This document shows positions 6,741 through 13,926 of a stretch of 15,026 nucleotides of DNA, piece by piece (the stretch's first letter is position 1; every line of letters starts with the position of its first letter). The stretch comes from an uncultured Pseudoflavonifractor sp. GTDB taxonomy: Bacteria; Bacillota; Clostridia; Oscillospirales; Oscillospiraceae. Location of the stretch: assembly GCA_904419835.1 (NCBI GenBank), contig CAJFTA010000056.1, positions 1 to 15,026 on the forward strand, read 5' to 3'. The notes below the pieces were generated by a model. That model was given only the letters and a program-made list of their open reading frames with translations, was not told where the DNA came from and did no database searches. A program made the translations under genes and the position numbers.

Positions 6741-7805
6741 ATGCATGAATTTCCCATCACCCGGGCCGCCCAGCACAAGCCCAAGCCCGACCCCAAGACC
6801 CTTTCCTTCGGCAAGGTCTTTACCGACCACATGTTCCTGATGAACTACACCCCCGAACAGGGCTGGCACGACGGGCGCATCGTCCCCTACGCCCCCATCT
6901 CCCTGGAGCCCTCCGCCATGGTGTTCCACTACGCCCAGGAGGTCTTTGAGGGTATGAAGGCCTACCGCAACCCGGAGGGCGGCGTGCAGCTGTTCCGGCC
7001 CATGGACAACGTCCGCCGGATGAACGACTCCTGCGAGCGTCTGTGCATCCCCAAGCTGCCCGAGGATCTGGCTCTGGACGGCATCAAGGCCCTGGTGACG
7101 CTGGAGGCCGGCTGGGTGCCCAGCGAGCCGGGCACCTCCCTGTATATCCGCCCTTTCATTATCGCCACTGACGCCAGCCTGGGCGTCCACGCCTCTCACA
7201 CCTACCTGTTCTGCGTCATCTGCTGCCCCGTGGGCGCCTACTACGCCGAGGGCATCAACCCGGTACGCATCTATGTGGAGAATGAGGACGTCCGCGCCGT
7301 CCGGGGCGGCACCGGCTACACCAAGTGCGGCGGCAACTACGCCGCCTCCATCCGGGCCGGCGAGCGGGCCGAGGGCCAGGGCTACGCCCAGGTCCTGTGG
7401 CTGGACGGCGTACACCGGAAGTACATCGAGGAAGTGGGCTCCATGAACGTCATGTTCAAGGTGGGCGGCGAGATCATCACCCCCGCCCTCACCGGCTCCG
7501 TGCTGCCCGGCATCACCCGCCGCTCCTGCCTGGAGCTGCTGCGGGACTGGGGCTACCCCGTTCAGGAGCGGCTCATCACCGCCCAGGAGCTCTTTGACGC
7601 CGCCGGCAGCGGCAGCCTGGAGGAGGCCTGGGGCACCGGCACCGCCGCCGTGGTCTCCCCCATCGGCGAGATGGGCTGGGAGGACAGGCACACCGTGGTC
7701 AACGGCGGCAAAATCGGCCCCGTCACTCAGAAGCTGTACGATACCCTCACCGGCATCCAGTGGGGCACCATTCCCGACCCCCACGGCTGGGTGGTCAAGC
7801 TCTGA
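6741..7805 (+). CDS. ilvE: Branched-chain amino acid aminotransferase
   Basis: 354 residues, the length of the Bacillus-type class IV (fold-type IV PLP) aminotransferases. It transfers the amino group between glutamate and the 2-oxo acids of leucine, isoleucine and valine: the last step of their synthesis and the first of their breakdown. The PLP lysine is K195 in GTGYTKCGGNYAAS. EEVGSMNVMF (~230-239) and the GTGTAAVVSPIG phosphate-binding loop near the C-terminus are also present. The N-terminal FVFxDHMFxMxY-like block and AQEVFEGMKAYR are typical. The start is the ATG at 6741, with AAGGAGG eight bases upstream; the frame is open further upstream but without a ribosome site. It stands alone between its own promoter and terminator, not in an ilv operon. 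Confidence 0.96.
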   Translation: MHEFPITRAAQHKPKPDPKTLSFGKVFTDHMFLMNYTPEQGWHDGRIVPYAPISLEPSAMVFHYAQEVFEGMKAYRNPEGGVQLFRPMDNVRRMNDSCERLCIPKLPEDLALDGIKALVTLEAGWVPSEPGTSLYIRPFIIATDASLGVHASHTYLFCVICCPVGAYYAEGINPVRIYVENEDVRAVRGGTGYTKCGGNYAASIRAGERAEGQGYAQVLWLDGVHRKYIEEVGSMNVMFKVGGEIITPALTGSVLPGITRRSCLELLRDWGYPVQERLITAQELFDAAGSGSLEEAWGTGTAAVVSPIGEMGWEDRHTVVNGGKIGPVTQKLYDTLTGIQWGTIPDPHGWVVKL

Positions 7806-7822
7806 GCCTGATAAACAGACAG

Positions 7823-7860
7823 AAACCCCCCGCGGCTCACATTGAACCGCGGGGGGTTTG
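7823..7860 (+). terminator. Terminator after ilvE
   Basis: Perfect 13-bp arms at 7823-7835 and 7847-7859 (AAACCCCCCGCGG and its complement) with an 11-base loop. It starts 17 bases after the stop codon. The short A/T base of the stem supplies the U run (GGGGGGTTT). Confidence 0.85.
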
Positions 7861-7894
7861 CACATATTCTGAGCAGATTGTGGAGATATCCCAG

Positions 7895-7945
7895 CGCCTT
7901 CCCCCCGGGGAAGGCGGCTGGCCGCAGGCCAGACGGATGGGCGCC
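7895..7945. repeat. REP-like palindromic intergenic element
   Basis: CGCCTTCCCC (7895-7904) and GGGGAAGGCG (7907-7916) form perfect 10-bp arms around CC. They are followed by a second small palindrome CTGGCC/GGCCAG and the run GACGGATGGGCGC. From general knowledge, sequences of the type CCTTCCCC-GGGGAAGG followed by a variable hairpin and GACGGATG occur as dispersed intergenic repeats in gut Oscillospiraceae. The placement between converging genes fits, and the hairpin may also end the M42 transcript. Confidence 0.45.
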
Positions 7946-7947
7946 CC

Positions 7948-8988
7948 TTACTCCGCCGCCAGATACAGCAGGCACAGGGACAAAGTATTTTTTAACCCCT
8001 CCCAGTGAGTGCGCTCCATGCCGTGGGAGGCGTGGACGCCGGGGCCGATGAGGGCGGCCCGCACATCGGCGCCCGCGCCCCAGGCCACGGTGGCGTCCGA
8101 GCTGTAATGGGGATAGATGTCCACGGCGTAGTCCAGGCCGTTGTCCCGGGCCAGGTTGACCAGCCGGGTGGTCATGCCGTAGTCGTAGGGGCCGCCGCTG
8201 TCCTTGGCGCAGATGGACACCTGGTACTCGGTGCAGGTCAGGTCCAGGCCCACGCAGCCCATGTCCACGATGAGCAGCTCGTCCAGGTCGCGGGGGATGG
8301 TGGCGCCGCCGTGGCCCACCTCCTCATGGACGGAGAAGATGAATTTGGTGTCGTACATAGGCTTCAGGCCCTTGTCGCTGAGCACCTGCATCAGGGTGAG
8401 CAGGCAGGCGGCGGAGCCCTTGTCGTCAATGAAGCGGGACTTGAGGAACCCGCTGCCGGTCACTGTGGTCTTGGGGTCAATGCAGACATAGTCCCCGGGG
8501 CGGATGCCCAGGGTCTCCACGTCCTCCTTGGACTTGACCACCTCGTCGATGCGCACGGCCATGTTGTCCTCATCCCGGGCACGGGTGGAGGCGTCGTCAT
8601 AGACGTGGACGGCGGGGGAGAGGGAGAGGACGGTGCCGGTGTACCGGCGGCCGTCCCGGGTGTAGATGGTGCAGTACTCGCCGTCCAGGGTGGGGAGGAT
8701 GGGGCCGCCCACCCGGGTGATCTTCAGCTGGCCGTCAGCGGTGATGGACCGGACCATCAGGCCCAGGGTGTCCACATGGGCACAGAGGGCCACCTTTTTT
8801 CCACTCTCCCGGCCGGGAATGTGGACAATCACGTTGCCCTTGTTGGTCTCGGTGGTCTCATAGCCCAGCCGGGCGGCAAAGCCGGTCAGAAAGGCGGCGG
8901 CGGCCTGGGTGTAGCCGCTGGGGCTGTCAATGCCCAGCAGCTCCTGTGCATTTTTCATCAACTGACTCTGATATGCGGAAACATCCAT
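7948..8988 (-). CDS. M42-family metallo-aminopeptidase
   Basis: 346 residues, typical for M42 (glutamyl aminopeptidase / tetrahedral TET-type peptidase), which trims short peptides in the cytosol using two metal ions. Visible active-site elements in order: H71 and D73 in CAHVDTLG; the bridging Asp in FIDDKGS (188-189); catalytic E222 and ligand E223 in HEEVGHG; D242 in VDMG; and the C-terminal His in the 319-322 segment (GVHASHGMER). The usual inserted dimerisation domain lies between the first His and FIDD. The start is the ATG at 8988, with GAGGAG nine bases upstream. It diverges from the YbaK-type gene with overlapping promoters. Members are often misnamed endoglucanase; aminopeptidase is the supported activity, though residue specificity cannot be read from the sequence. 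Confidence 0.93.
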   Translation of the reverse strand: MDVSAYQSQLMKNAQELLGIDSPSGYTQAAAAFLTGFAARLGYETTETNKGNVIVHIPGRESGKKVALCAHVDTLGLMVRSITADGQLKITRVGGPILPTLDGEYCTIYTRDGRRYTGTVLSLSPAVHVYDDASTRARDEDNMAVRIDEVVKSKEDVETLGIRPGDYVCIDPKTTVTGSGFLKSRFIDDKGSAACLLTLMQVLSDKGLKPMYDTKFIFSVHEEVGHGGATIPRDLDELLIVDMGCVGLDLTCTEYQVSICAKDSGGPYDYGMTTRLVNLARDNGLDYAVDIYPHYSSDATVAWGAGADVRAALIGPGVHASHGMERTHWEGLKNTLSLCLLYLAAE

Positions 8989-9017
8989 TGAAATCAGCTC
9001 CTCTGCTGTGATATTCT
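8988..9017 (+). promoter_or_regulatory. Promoter of the YbaK-type deacylase gene
   Basis: TTGAAA (8988-8993), an 18-bp spacer, then TATTCT (9012-9017). The expected start is near 9024. The -35 overlaps the start codon of the divergent M42 gene. Confidence 0.5.
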
Positions 9018-9026
9018 TACCAGTAC

Positions 9027-9055
9027 AGCATAGCGTTAAGACGCGGAAATTTCAA
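9027..9055 (-). promoter_or_regulatory. Promoter of the M42 peptidase gene
   Basis: Read leftward: TTGAAA (9055-9050), a 17-bp spacer, then TATGCT (9032-9027). The expected start is near 9020. This places the two divergent -10 boxes ten bases apart, with starts that cross each other. Confidence 0.6.
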
Positions 9056-9070
9056 GTGAGGCGACGTTCC

Positions 9071-9547
9071 ATGGCAGAAGAAAAAACCAATGTGATGCGG
9101 ATTCTGGACCAGAAGAAGATCTCCTACACCCCCCACACCTACCCCTGCTCCGGCGGCGCGGTGGACGGCGCCACCGTGGCCGGGCTCATCGGCGTGGCGC
9201 CGGAGCGGGTGTTCAAGACCCTGGTGACCCGGGGGGCCAGCAGGCAGAACTACGTGTTTGTGGTGCCGGTGATGCAGTCCCTGAACCTGAAGGCAGCCGC
9301 CAGGGCGGTGGGGGAGAAGTCCATTGAGATGATCCACCAGGCCGAGCTGCTGCCCCTGACCGGCTATGTCCACGGCGGCTGCTCCCCGGTGGGGATGAAG
9401 AAGCAGTTCAGGACCGTCATCGACGACAGCGCCCAGGGCCTGGAGGCCATGGTGGTCAGCGCGGGAAAGATCGGCTTCCAGGTGGAACTGTCCCCGGCGG
9501 ACCTGGCGGGCCTGGCGCGGGCCCGGTTTGCGCCCGTCAGCGGCTGA
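9071..9547 (+). CDS. ybaK: YbaK/EbsC-type Cys-tRNA(Pro) deacylase
   Basis: 158 residues, the standard size. The YbaK family hydrolyses misacylated aminoacyl-tRNA in trans, chiefly Cys-tRNA(Pro) made in error by prolyl-tRNA synthetase. Diagnostic pieces: RVFKTLV with the conserved lysine (K49), VVPVMQSLNLKAAARAVGEKS, and the GGCSPVGMKK loop (102-111), followed by DDSAQ and a conserved substrate-pocket region. The ATG at 9071 is chosen because GAGG lies nine bases upstream and MAEEKTNVMRILDQ begins the domain; an upstream in-frame GTG (9008) would add 21 residues with no family match and lies at the promoter. It is divergent from the M42 gene and followed by the inverted-repeat element, whose first hairpin probably ends its transcript. 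Confidence 0.92.
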   Translation: MAEEKTNVMRILDQKKISYTPHTYPCSGGAVDGATVAGLIGVAPERVFKTLVTRGASRQNYVFVVPVMQSLNLKAAARAVGEKSIEMIHQAELLPLTGYVHGGCSPVGMKKQFRTVIDDSAQGLEAMVVSAGKIGFQVELSPADLAGLARARFAPVSG

Positions 9548-9567
9548 GTGCATTTTATCCGACAAAA

Positions 9568-9596
9568 GATGGCCTGCGGCTGAGCCGCAGGCCATC
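9568..9596 (+). terminator. Hairpin after ybaK, within the inverted-repeat element
   Basis: Arms 9568-9580 and 9584-9596 pair perfectly over 13 bases around TGA, 20 bases after the stop codon. No U run follows directly, so intrinsic termination is uncertain. An identical hairpin is at 9820-9848. Confidence 0.45.
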
Positions 9597-9780
9597 TCAG
9601 CGTGTCGAAAAACCTCAGTTTAAAAGCACCCGCCTGAACCGGGGCGGGGGAGCGCGAGGGGGCAGCCGCCCGCCTCGCGTGGAATCGAATGCCCCGGAAG
9701 CCTTGCTGTGCAAGACTTCCGGGGAGCGGAGCGGGAACTTTTGCGCCGCTGTGCGGCGCGAAAGTAACGGCATTTTTGAA

Positions 9781-9848
9781 GGCTGTCGAAAAAGTCCAGG
9801 GACTTTTTCGACAGCCTGAGATGGCCTGCGGCTGAGCCGCAGGCCATC
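9781..9848 (-). terminator. Paired hairpins downstream of the PF06541 gene
   Basis: A leftward transcript meets a 13-bp hairpin (9848-9820) six bases after its stop codon. It then meets a 17-bp hairpin (9816-9781) whose stem contains a run of five T. Together they are likely to end transcription, though neither has the textbook U-tract at its foot. Confidence 0.45.
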
Positions 9849-9853
9849 TTTTA

Positions 9854-10738
9854 TCATTTGTCCCCCTTCCGGGCGGCCAGCCGGGCCTTGAGCTGCTCCA
9901 GGGCCTCGCTGTGGCGGATCGACTTCATATCAGGGAAGGCCTTGAGCAGCCGCTTCTGGCCGAAGCGGTAGGTGGACAGCAGGGCCTCGTTGGCGGCGCG
10001 CAGCTCGGCCAGGGCAGCCTCCCGGCGTTGGAGGGCCTCTTCCCGGGCGGCGCGGAGTCTGGACTGCTCCTCCGCCCGCTGGGCCCGGCGCTCCCCGGCA
10101 GACTCCCTCAGGGCCTCCCCTTTTTCGGAGACGGCCAGGGTGGCGTCAGACAGCCGCTCTCCCAGGCTGTCCGACGCCTCGTGGATCTTGGCGGCCAGCT
10201 CCTCCAGCTGCCGCAGGCGCTTGTTCAGGCCCACCACCGTGGCTACGGTGGCCGTCAGGTCGGCCAGGGCCAGGACGGTAAACACCGCCAGCAGCGCCAC
10301 CCCCAGGGTGCGGGGGATGGCGGCGGCAAAGCCGGCCACTATGGGGTGGATGACGTCCATAATCAGCAGGCAGGCCAGGCCCCACATGAGGGAGAAGAGG
10401 AGGCACACATATCCGTTCAGGTTAAAGGGCATTTTGGAGTAGTCCCACCACTTCTGGTGAAAGGCCTTCTCCAGCACAAAGCCGGTGAGCCACTCCAGGG
10501 CGGTGGTGAGGAGCACCGAGCACAGGAAGAGGAGGATCACGTTGTCCTTCACCGGGGTGAGCAGGCCCACCACCAGCACCACGCCGAAGCCGTAGATGGG
10601 ACAGAGGGGGCCGTTGAGGAAGCCCCGGTTGACAAACTTCCCCGACTTGGCCGCCGCGAAGCACACCTCGCAGCACCAGCCCAGGAAGGCGTAGAGGAAG
10701 AAGTACCACATGTATTCATAGCAGATGTCCCAGGACAT
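9854..10738 (-). CDS. PF06541-type membrane protein (CmpB-like putative ABC transporter permease) with coiled-coil tail
   Basis: 294 residues from the ATG at 10738, which is preceded by GTGAG and starts MSWDICYEYMWYFFLYAFLG. The open frame continues upstream for 43 codons, but that part is charged, has no family match and lies in the divergent promoter region. The N-terminal ~170 residues have about five membrane segments (8-28, 45-62, 67-88, 110-128, 145-170). They show the family signatures GWCCEV, NRGFLNGPLCPIYGFG, LEWLTGFVLE and WWDYSKMPFNLNGYVCLLFS. Residues ~172-255 form a long charged, Ala/Glu/Arg-rich helix, probably a cytoplasmic coiled coil, ahead of a basic C-terminus. Despite the family name, no ATPase partner is nearby and transport is unproven; the function is unknown. 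Confidence 0.85.
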   Translation of the reverse strand: MSWDICYEYMWYFFLYAFLGWCCEVCFAAAKSGKFVNRGFLNGPLCPIYGFGVVLVVGLLTPVKDNVILLFLCSVLLTTALEWLTGFVLEKAFHQKWWDYSKMPFNLNGYVCLLFSLMWGLACLLIMDVIHPIVAGFAAAIPRTLGVALLAVFTVLALADLTATVATVVGLNKRLRQLEELAAKIHEASDSLGERLSDATLAVSEKGEALRESAGERRAQRAEEQSRLRAAREEALQRREAALAELRAANEALLSTYRFGQKRLLKAFPDMKSIRHSEALEQLKARLAARKGDK

Positions 10739-10843
10739 ATCGCGCTCACTTTCCCCGGGGCCCGCCCGGCCAAAAATTTTTCCGTCCAATTTTCCTTTTT
10801 CGGGAACCTTTGGATTTTTCCTTCGTCTATATGCCTGTGAAAC

Positions 10844-10858
10844 GGGACGGCACGTCCC
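10844..10858. promoter_or_regulatory. Small perfect palindrome upstream of the DUF4358 gene
   Basis: GGGACG and CGTCCC flank GCA, 30 bases before the ATG at 10888. It could be an operator or a leader hairpin. The 149-base divergent gap (10739-10887) has no promoter I can call with confidence for either gene. Confidence 0.3.
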
Positions 10859-10887
10859 TGAAAACAACGCAAAGGAGCATTACGAGA

Positions 10888-11724
10888 ATGAAAAAAGCTG
10901 CCGCTCTGGGCCTGTCCCTGGCCCTCACCGCATCCATGACCCTGCCTGCCCTGGCCGTGGAGGCCGTGCCCATCTCCGCCGTGGTCGGCTATGACACCGC
11001 CATCACCCTCAACGGCAAGGCACTGGACACCAGCGCCATCCCCGCCGTGGACGGCGAGAATATGATCCCCCTGCGCCTCATCGCCGAGAGCGATTACGGC
11101 TCCGCCAGCTGGTTTGAGGAGGAGAACAACGGCTGGTTCTATCTGGAGGGCGGCAATATCACCGTCAACTTCGCCGACAACTCCATCACCGTGGGCGACG
11201 AGCTGGTAAAGAGCAAGGCCACAGTGGTCAGCGGCGTGACCTTCGTAGACGCCGGGGTGCTGGAGCTGCTGGAGGGCTACGACGTGGCCGCCGCCGAGGA
11301 CGGCTCCCTCACCATCACCACGCCCAACGGCACCCCCTTTGTCCAGGGCGCCTACGCCATCCGTGACGCCGCCGGCGTTTACAGCAGCATGAAGTCCGGC
11401 GCCGACGTTCTGGTGGAGAACTACGGCGTGCCCGAGGGTGCGCTGGAGGAGGCTGTGGCCTTCTTCCCCATGATCACCTCTCCCGACACCGTCATCCTGG
11501 GCAAGCTGGCCGAGGGCGCCGATGTGGAGGCCGTGAAGGCCGCCTTTGAGACCTACCGTCAGAATCAGGAGGACACCTTCTCCTGGTACCTGAGCCAGAA
11601 CCTGCCCAAGGTGCAGAACGCCCGCACCGTGGTGGACGGCGACTACATTCTCTTCGTCATCGCGGAGAACCCCGACGCCGCCGAGGAGGCCTTCCACACC
11701 TTCGTGGCCGCCCAGAACGCCTGA
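10888..11724 (+). CDS. Secreted protein with copper-amine-oxidase-N-like and DUF4358-like regions
   Basis: 278 residues from the ATG at 10888 (AAAGGAG ten bases upstream). An upstream open extension lacks a ribosome site and would bury the signal peptide. Residues 1-23 are a clear signal peptide (MKKAAALGLSLALTASM, ending ALA). Residues ~33-148 read like a stalk/copper-amine-oxidase N-terminal domain: ITLNGKALD, then ENMIPLRLIAES, and FADNSITVGDE. This fold is widely used in Firmicutes surface proteins and does not imply copper or oxidase activity. Residues ~163-272 resemble DUF4358: VLVENYGVPEGALEEAVAFF, an AVKAAFETYRQNQEDTFSWY helix, then GDYILFVIAENPDAAEEAF. No anchor is visible, so it is probably released or held by non-covalent binding. 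It is single-gene with a strong terminator. Confidence 0.8.
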   Translation: MKKAAALGLSLALTASMTLPALAVEAVPISAVVGYDTAITLNGKALDTSAIPAVDGENMIPLRLIAESDYGSASWFEEENNGWFYLEGGNITVNFADNSITVGDELVKSKATVVSGVTFVDAGVLELLEGYDVAAAEDGSLTITTPNGTPFVQGAYAIRDAAGVYSSMKSGADVLVENYGVPEGALEEAVAFFPMITSPDTVILGKLAEGADVEAVKAAFETYRQNQEDTFSWYLSQNLPKVQNARTVVDGDYILFVIAENPDAAEEAFHTFVAAQNA

Positions 11725-11737
11725 TTTCTCTCCTTAC

Positions 11738-11780
11738 GCCCCCGCTGGTATGACAGCCAGCGGGGGCATTTTTTGCTTTT
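11738..11780 (+). terminator. Strong intrinsic terminator after the DUF4358 gene
   Basis: Perfect 11-bp GC-rich arms GCCCCCGCTGG/CCAGCGGGGGC (11738-11748 and 11757-11767) around an 8-base loop are followed by ATTTTTTGCTTTTTT. It directly abuts the stop codon of the converging ftsH. Confidence 0.93.
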
Positions 11781-13658
11781 TTACTTCTCGCTGAGCAGGG
11801 CCATAAACTCTTCGCCGGTGATGGTCTCCTTTTCCAGCAGGTAGGCCGCCAGACGGTGGAGCTGGTCCTCGTTCTCCTTCAGGAGGCGGCGGGCCTTGTT
11901 GTGGGCCTCCTTCACCGTCTCCACCACCAGGGCGTCCACCCGGGAGGCGGTGTCCGCCGCGCAGGCCAGGGAGGCGTCGCCGCCCAAGTAGCGGTTCTGT
12001 ACCGTCTCCAGGGCCACCATGTCAAACTCGTCGGTCATGCCGTACCGGGTCACCATGGCCCGGGAGAGCTTGGTGGCCTGCTCGATGTCGTTGGAAGCGC
12101 CGGTGGTCATGTTGTCCGGGCCAAAGATAAGCTCCTCGGCGGCCCGGCCACCGGTGAGGGTTGCGATCTTGTTGGTCAGCTCGGTGCGGCTCATGAGGGC
12201 CTTTTCCCCCTGCTCCACCTGCATGGTGTAGCCCAGTGCGCCGGAGGTGCGGGGGACAATGGTGATCTTGGTCACCGGGGCGGAGTGGGTCTGAAGGGCG
12301 GCCACCAGGGCGTGGCCAATCTCGTGGTAGGCCACAATCTTCTTCTCCTCCGGGGAGATGACCGCGTTCTTCCGCTGGGCCCCGGCGATGACGGTCTCCA
12401 CGCTCTCCTCCAGGTCGGCCTGGGTCACGGCTCTGCGGCCCATGCGCACCGCCCGGAGGGCGCCCTCGTTGACAATGTTGGCCAGCTCGGCGCCGGAGGC
12501 GCCGGCGGTGGCCCGGGCGATGGCGTCCCAGTCCACGTCGGCGTCCAGGTGGACGTTTTTGCCGTGGACCTTCAGAATGGCCACGCGGCCCTGGAGGTCT
12601 GGCAGCTCCACCGGCACCCGCCGGTCAAACCGGCCGGGCCGCAGCAGGGCCGGGTCCAGGGACTCGGGCCGGTTGGTCGCCGCCAGCAGCACCACGCCCT
12701 TCCGTCCGTCAAAGCCGTCCATCTCGGCCAGCAGCTGGTTGAGGGTCTGCTCCCTCTCGTCGTTGCCGCCCACGCCGGCGCCGTCCCGCTTCTTGCCGAT
12801 GGCGTCGATCTCGTCGATGAACACGATGCAGGGGGCCTTCTCATTGGCCTGCTTGAACAGGTCGCGGACCTTGGCTGCGCCCATGCCCACAAACATCTCC
12901 ACAAACTCCGAGCCGGAGATGGAGAAGAAGGGTACCTTGGCCTCGCCGGCCACAGCCTTGGCCAGCAGGGTCTTGCCGGTGCCCGGAGGGCCCACCAGCA
13001 GCACGCCCTTGGGCAGCTTGGCGCCGATGGCGGCGTACTTCTCCGGCTCGTGGAGGAAGTCCACCACCTCCATCAGGGACTCCTTGGCCTCGTCCTGGCC
13101 GGCCACATCCGCAAAGGTGACGCCGGTGGCCTTTTCCTCCACGTAGATCTTGGCCCCCGACTTGCCGAAGGTCATGGCGTTGCCCATGCCGCCGGACATG
13201 CCGCCGCCCATCCGCTTGACCATCCATCGGGAGAGCAGCTCTCCGATGGCGATAAAGAACAGGATGGGCAGCACCCAGGTGACCACAAAGCTCAGCAGGG
13301 GAGATGCCTGGGTGGGAATGGACGCGGCAAAGCGGATATTCGGGTCGTTCCGCAGCTGCTGGAGCAGCCGCTGTCCGTCGTCAGGCCAGACGCCGGTCCG
13401 GTAATAGCCCTCCCGGCCGTCGTCTCCCTGAGCGATAAAGACAATCTGTTCCTCCTCCTTCTCCCAGGCCACCTCGCTGACCTGGCCGTTGTCCACCATG
13501 GTGAGAAACTGGTCGTAGCTGACCTCCACTACCTGCTTCTCCATCACAGCGGGGAAGAGCAGCGCGTTGAGCAGCATCACCACTACCATGGTGATGAGAT
13601 AGTAAAATATCAGGGGTTTTTTCGGGGGTGTTGGTTTGGTGTCCTTCACTTCCTGCAT
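11781..13658 (-). CDS. ftsH: ATP-dependent zinc metalloprotease FtsH
   Basis: 625 residues. A hexameric membrane AAA+ protease that extracts and degrades misassembled membrane proteins and short-lived regulators. Domains: TM1 at ~16-36; a short extracytoplasmic domain (~45-115); TM2 at ~121-141; a Gly/Met-rich linker (150-160); the AAA+ module with Walker A GPPGTGKT (223-230), pore motif MFVG (255-258), Walker B IVFIDE (278-283) and the second region of homology with Arg fingers in LLRPGRFDRR (338-347); and the M41 protease domain with HEIGH (445-449) and third zinc ligand D524 in SNDIEQAT. All catalytic residues are intact. The start is the ATG at 13658, with AAGGAGG eight bases upstream. 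It is not next to tilS or hpt, its common neighbours in Firmicutes, so it may be one of several ftsH copies. Confidence 0.97.
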   Translation of the reverse strand: MQEVKDTKPTPPKKPLIFYYLITMVVVMLLNALLFPAVMEKQVVEVSYDQFLTMVDNGQVSEVAWEKEEEQIVFIAQGDDGREGYYRTGVWPDDGQRLLQQLRNDPNIRFAASIPTQASPLLSFVVTWVLPILFFIAIGELLSRWMVKRMGGGMSGGMGNAMTFGKSGAKIYVEEKATGVTFADVAGQDEAKESLMEVVDFLHEPEKYAAIGAKLPKGVLLVGPPGTGKTLLAKAVAGEAKVPFFSISGSEFVEMFVGMGAAKVRDLFKQANEKAPCIVFIDEIDAIGKKRDGAGVGGNDEREQTLNQLLAEMDGFDGRKGVVLLAATNRPESLDPALLRPGRFDRRVPVELPDLQGRVAILKVHGKNVHLDADVDWDAIARATAGASGAELANIVNEGALRAVRMGRRAVTQADLEESVETVIAGAQRKNAVISPEEKKIVAYHEIGHALVAALQTHSAPVTKITIVPRTSGALGYTMQVEQGEKALMSRTELTNKIATLTGGRAAEELIFGPDNMTTGASNDIEQATKLSRAMVTRYGMTDEFDMVALETVQNRYLGGDASLACAADTASRVDALVVETVKEAHNKARRLLKENEDQLHRLAAYLLEKETITGEEFMALLSEK

Positions 13659-13705
13659 TGCAATGCCTCCTTCTGCAACTCCGGTTTATTTTTTCTACAC
13701 GAAAT

Positions 13706-13734
13706 AAAATATTCCTTCTGACCCCCTAATTCAA
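13706..13734 (-). promoter_or_regulatory. Promoter of ftsH
   Basis: Read leftward: TTGAAT (13734-13729), a 17-bp spacer, then TATTTT (13711-13706). The expected start is near 13699, giving a leader of about 40 bases. No CIRCE-like or other heat-shock operator is seen. Confidence 0.55.
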
Positions 13735-13864
13735 TAAAAAAATGTGAACATTTTCTCCTCTTGCGTTACAATATTTTCAATTTGGGCAAATGTATTCCGG
13801 CGCGCCGCGCAAAGCGGCGGCTTCCTACCGTGAGAGCACCCGCCTCTTTGATTTCAAAAAGCGG

Positions 13865-13892
13865 TTGACACTTGTACGAAATCGGATATAAT
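13865..13892 (+). promoter_or_regulatory. Near-consensus promoter of the marR-RNHCP operon
   Basis: A perfect TTGACA (13865-13870), a 16-bp spacer and a perfect TATAAT (13887-13892). The start is expected near 13899, inside the second direct repeat. Such a strong promoter beside a repressor gene suggests it is held down by its own product. Confidence 0.9.
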
Positions 13893-13908
13893 ATAGGTGT
13901 ACGAAATC
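13873..13908. promoter_or_regulatory. Candidate MarR operator: two direct copies of TGTACGAAATC
   Basis: Identical 11-base copies occupy 13873-13883 and 13898-13908, 25 bases start to start. They bracket the -10 box and cover the spacer and the transcript start. Each is followed by a purine and then GA or AGA. This is the expected position for autorepression by the MarR-type protein encoded next. Direct rather than inverted orientation is less usual for MarR sites. Confidence 0.6.
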
Positions 13909-13926
13909 AGACAAGGAGGGGACTTC

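Larger units (their letters stand above)
9564..9852. repeat. 289-bp non-coding element with 49-bp terminal inverted repeats and internal hairpins
   Basis: Bases 9564-9612 and the complement of 9804-9852 match at 46 of 49 positions, starting AAAAGATGGCC at both outer ends and finishing TGTCGAAAAA inside. Each end is itself a 13-bp hairpin with a 3-base loop (9568-9596 and 9820-9848). Between them lie further stems: 9629-9634 with 9643-9648; 9692-9724 (CCCCGGAAG, then CTTGC, with matching arms); 9738-9764 (GCGCCGC/GCGGCGC with a CTTT/AAAG base); and 9781-9797 with 9800-9816 (17 perfect pairs). No supportable gene lies inside. It fills nearly the whole gap between two converging genes, ending one base before the stop codon of the leftward one. 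It could be a MITE- or REP-like mobile repeat or a structured bidirectional terminator block. It carries no transposase. Confidence 0.75.

Noticed and set aside
9680..9730. GGAATCGAAT next to a GC-rich stem, considered as a tRNA T-loop
   Set aside because: No acceptor stem, anticodon arm or overall cloverleaf can be built around it.
11856..13721. A 621-codon rightward open frame opposite ftsH
   Set aside because: Same in-phase antisense effect; ftsH on the other strand is complete with all catalytic motifs.
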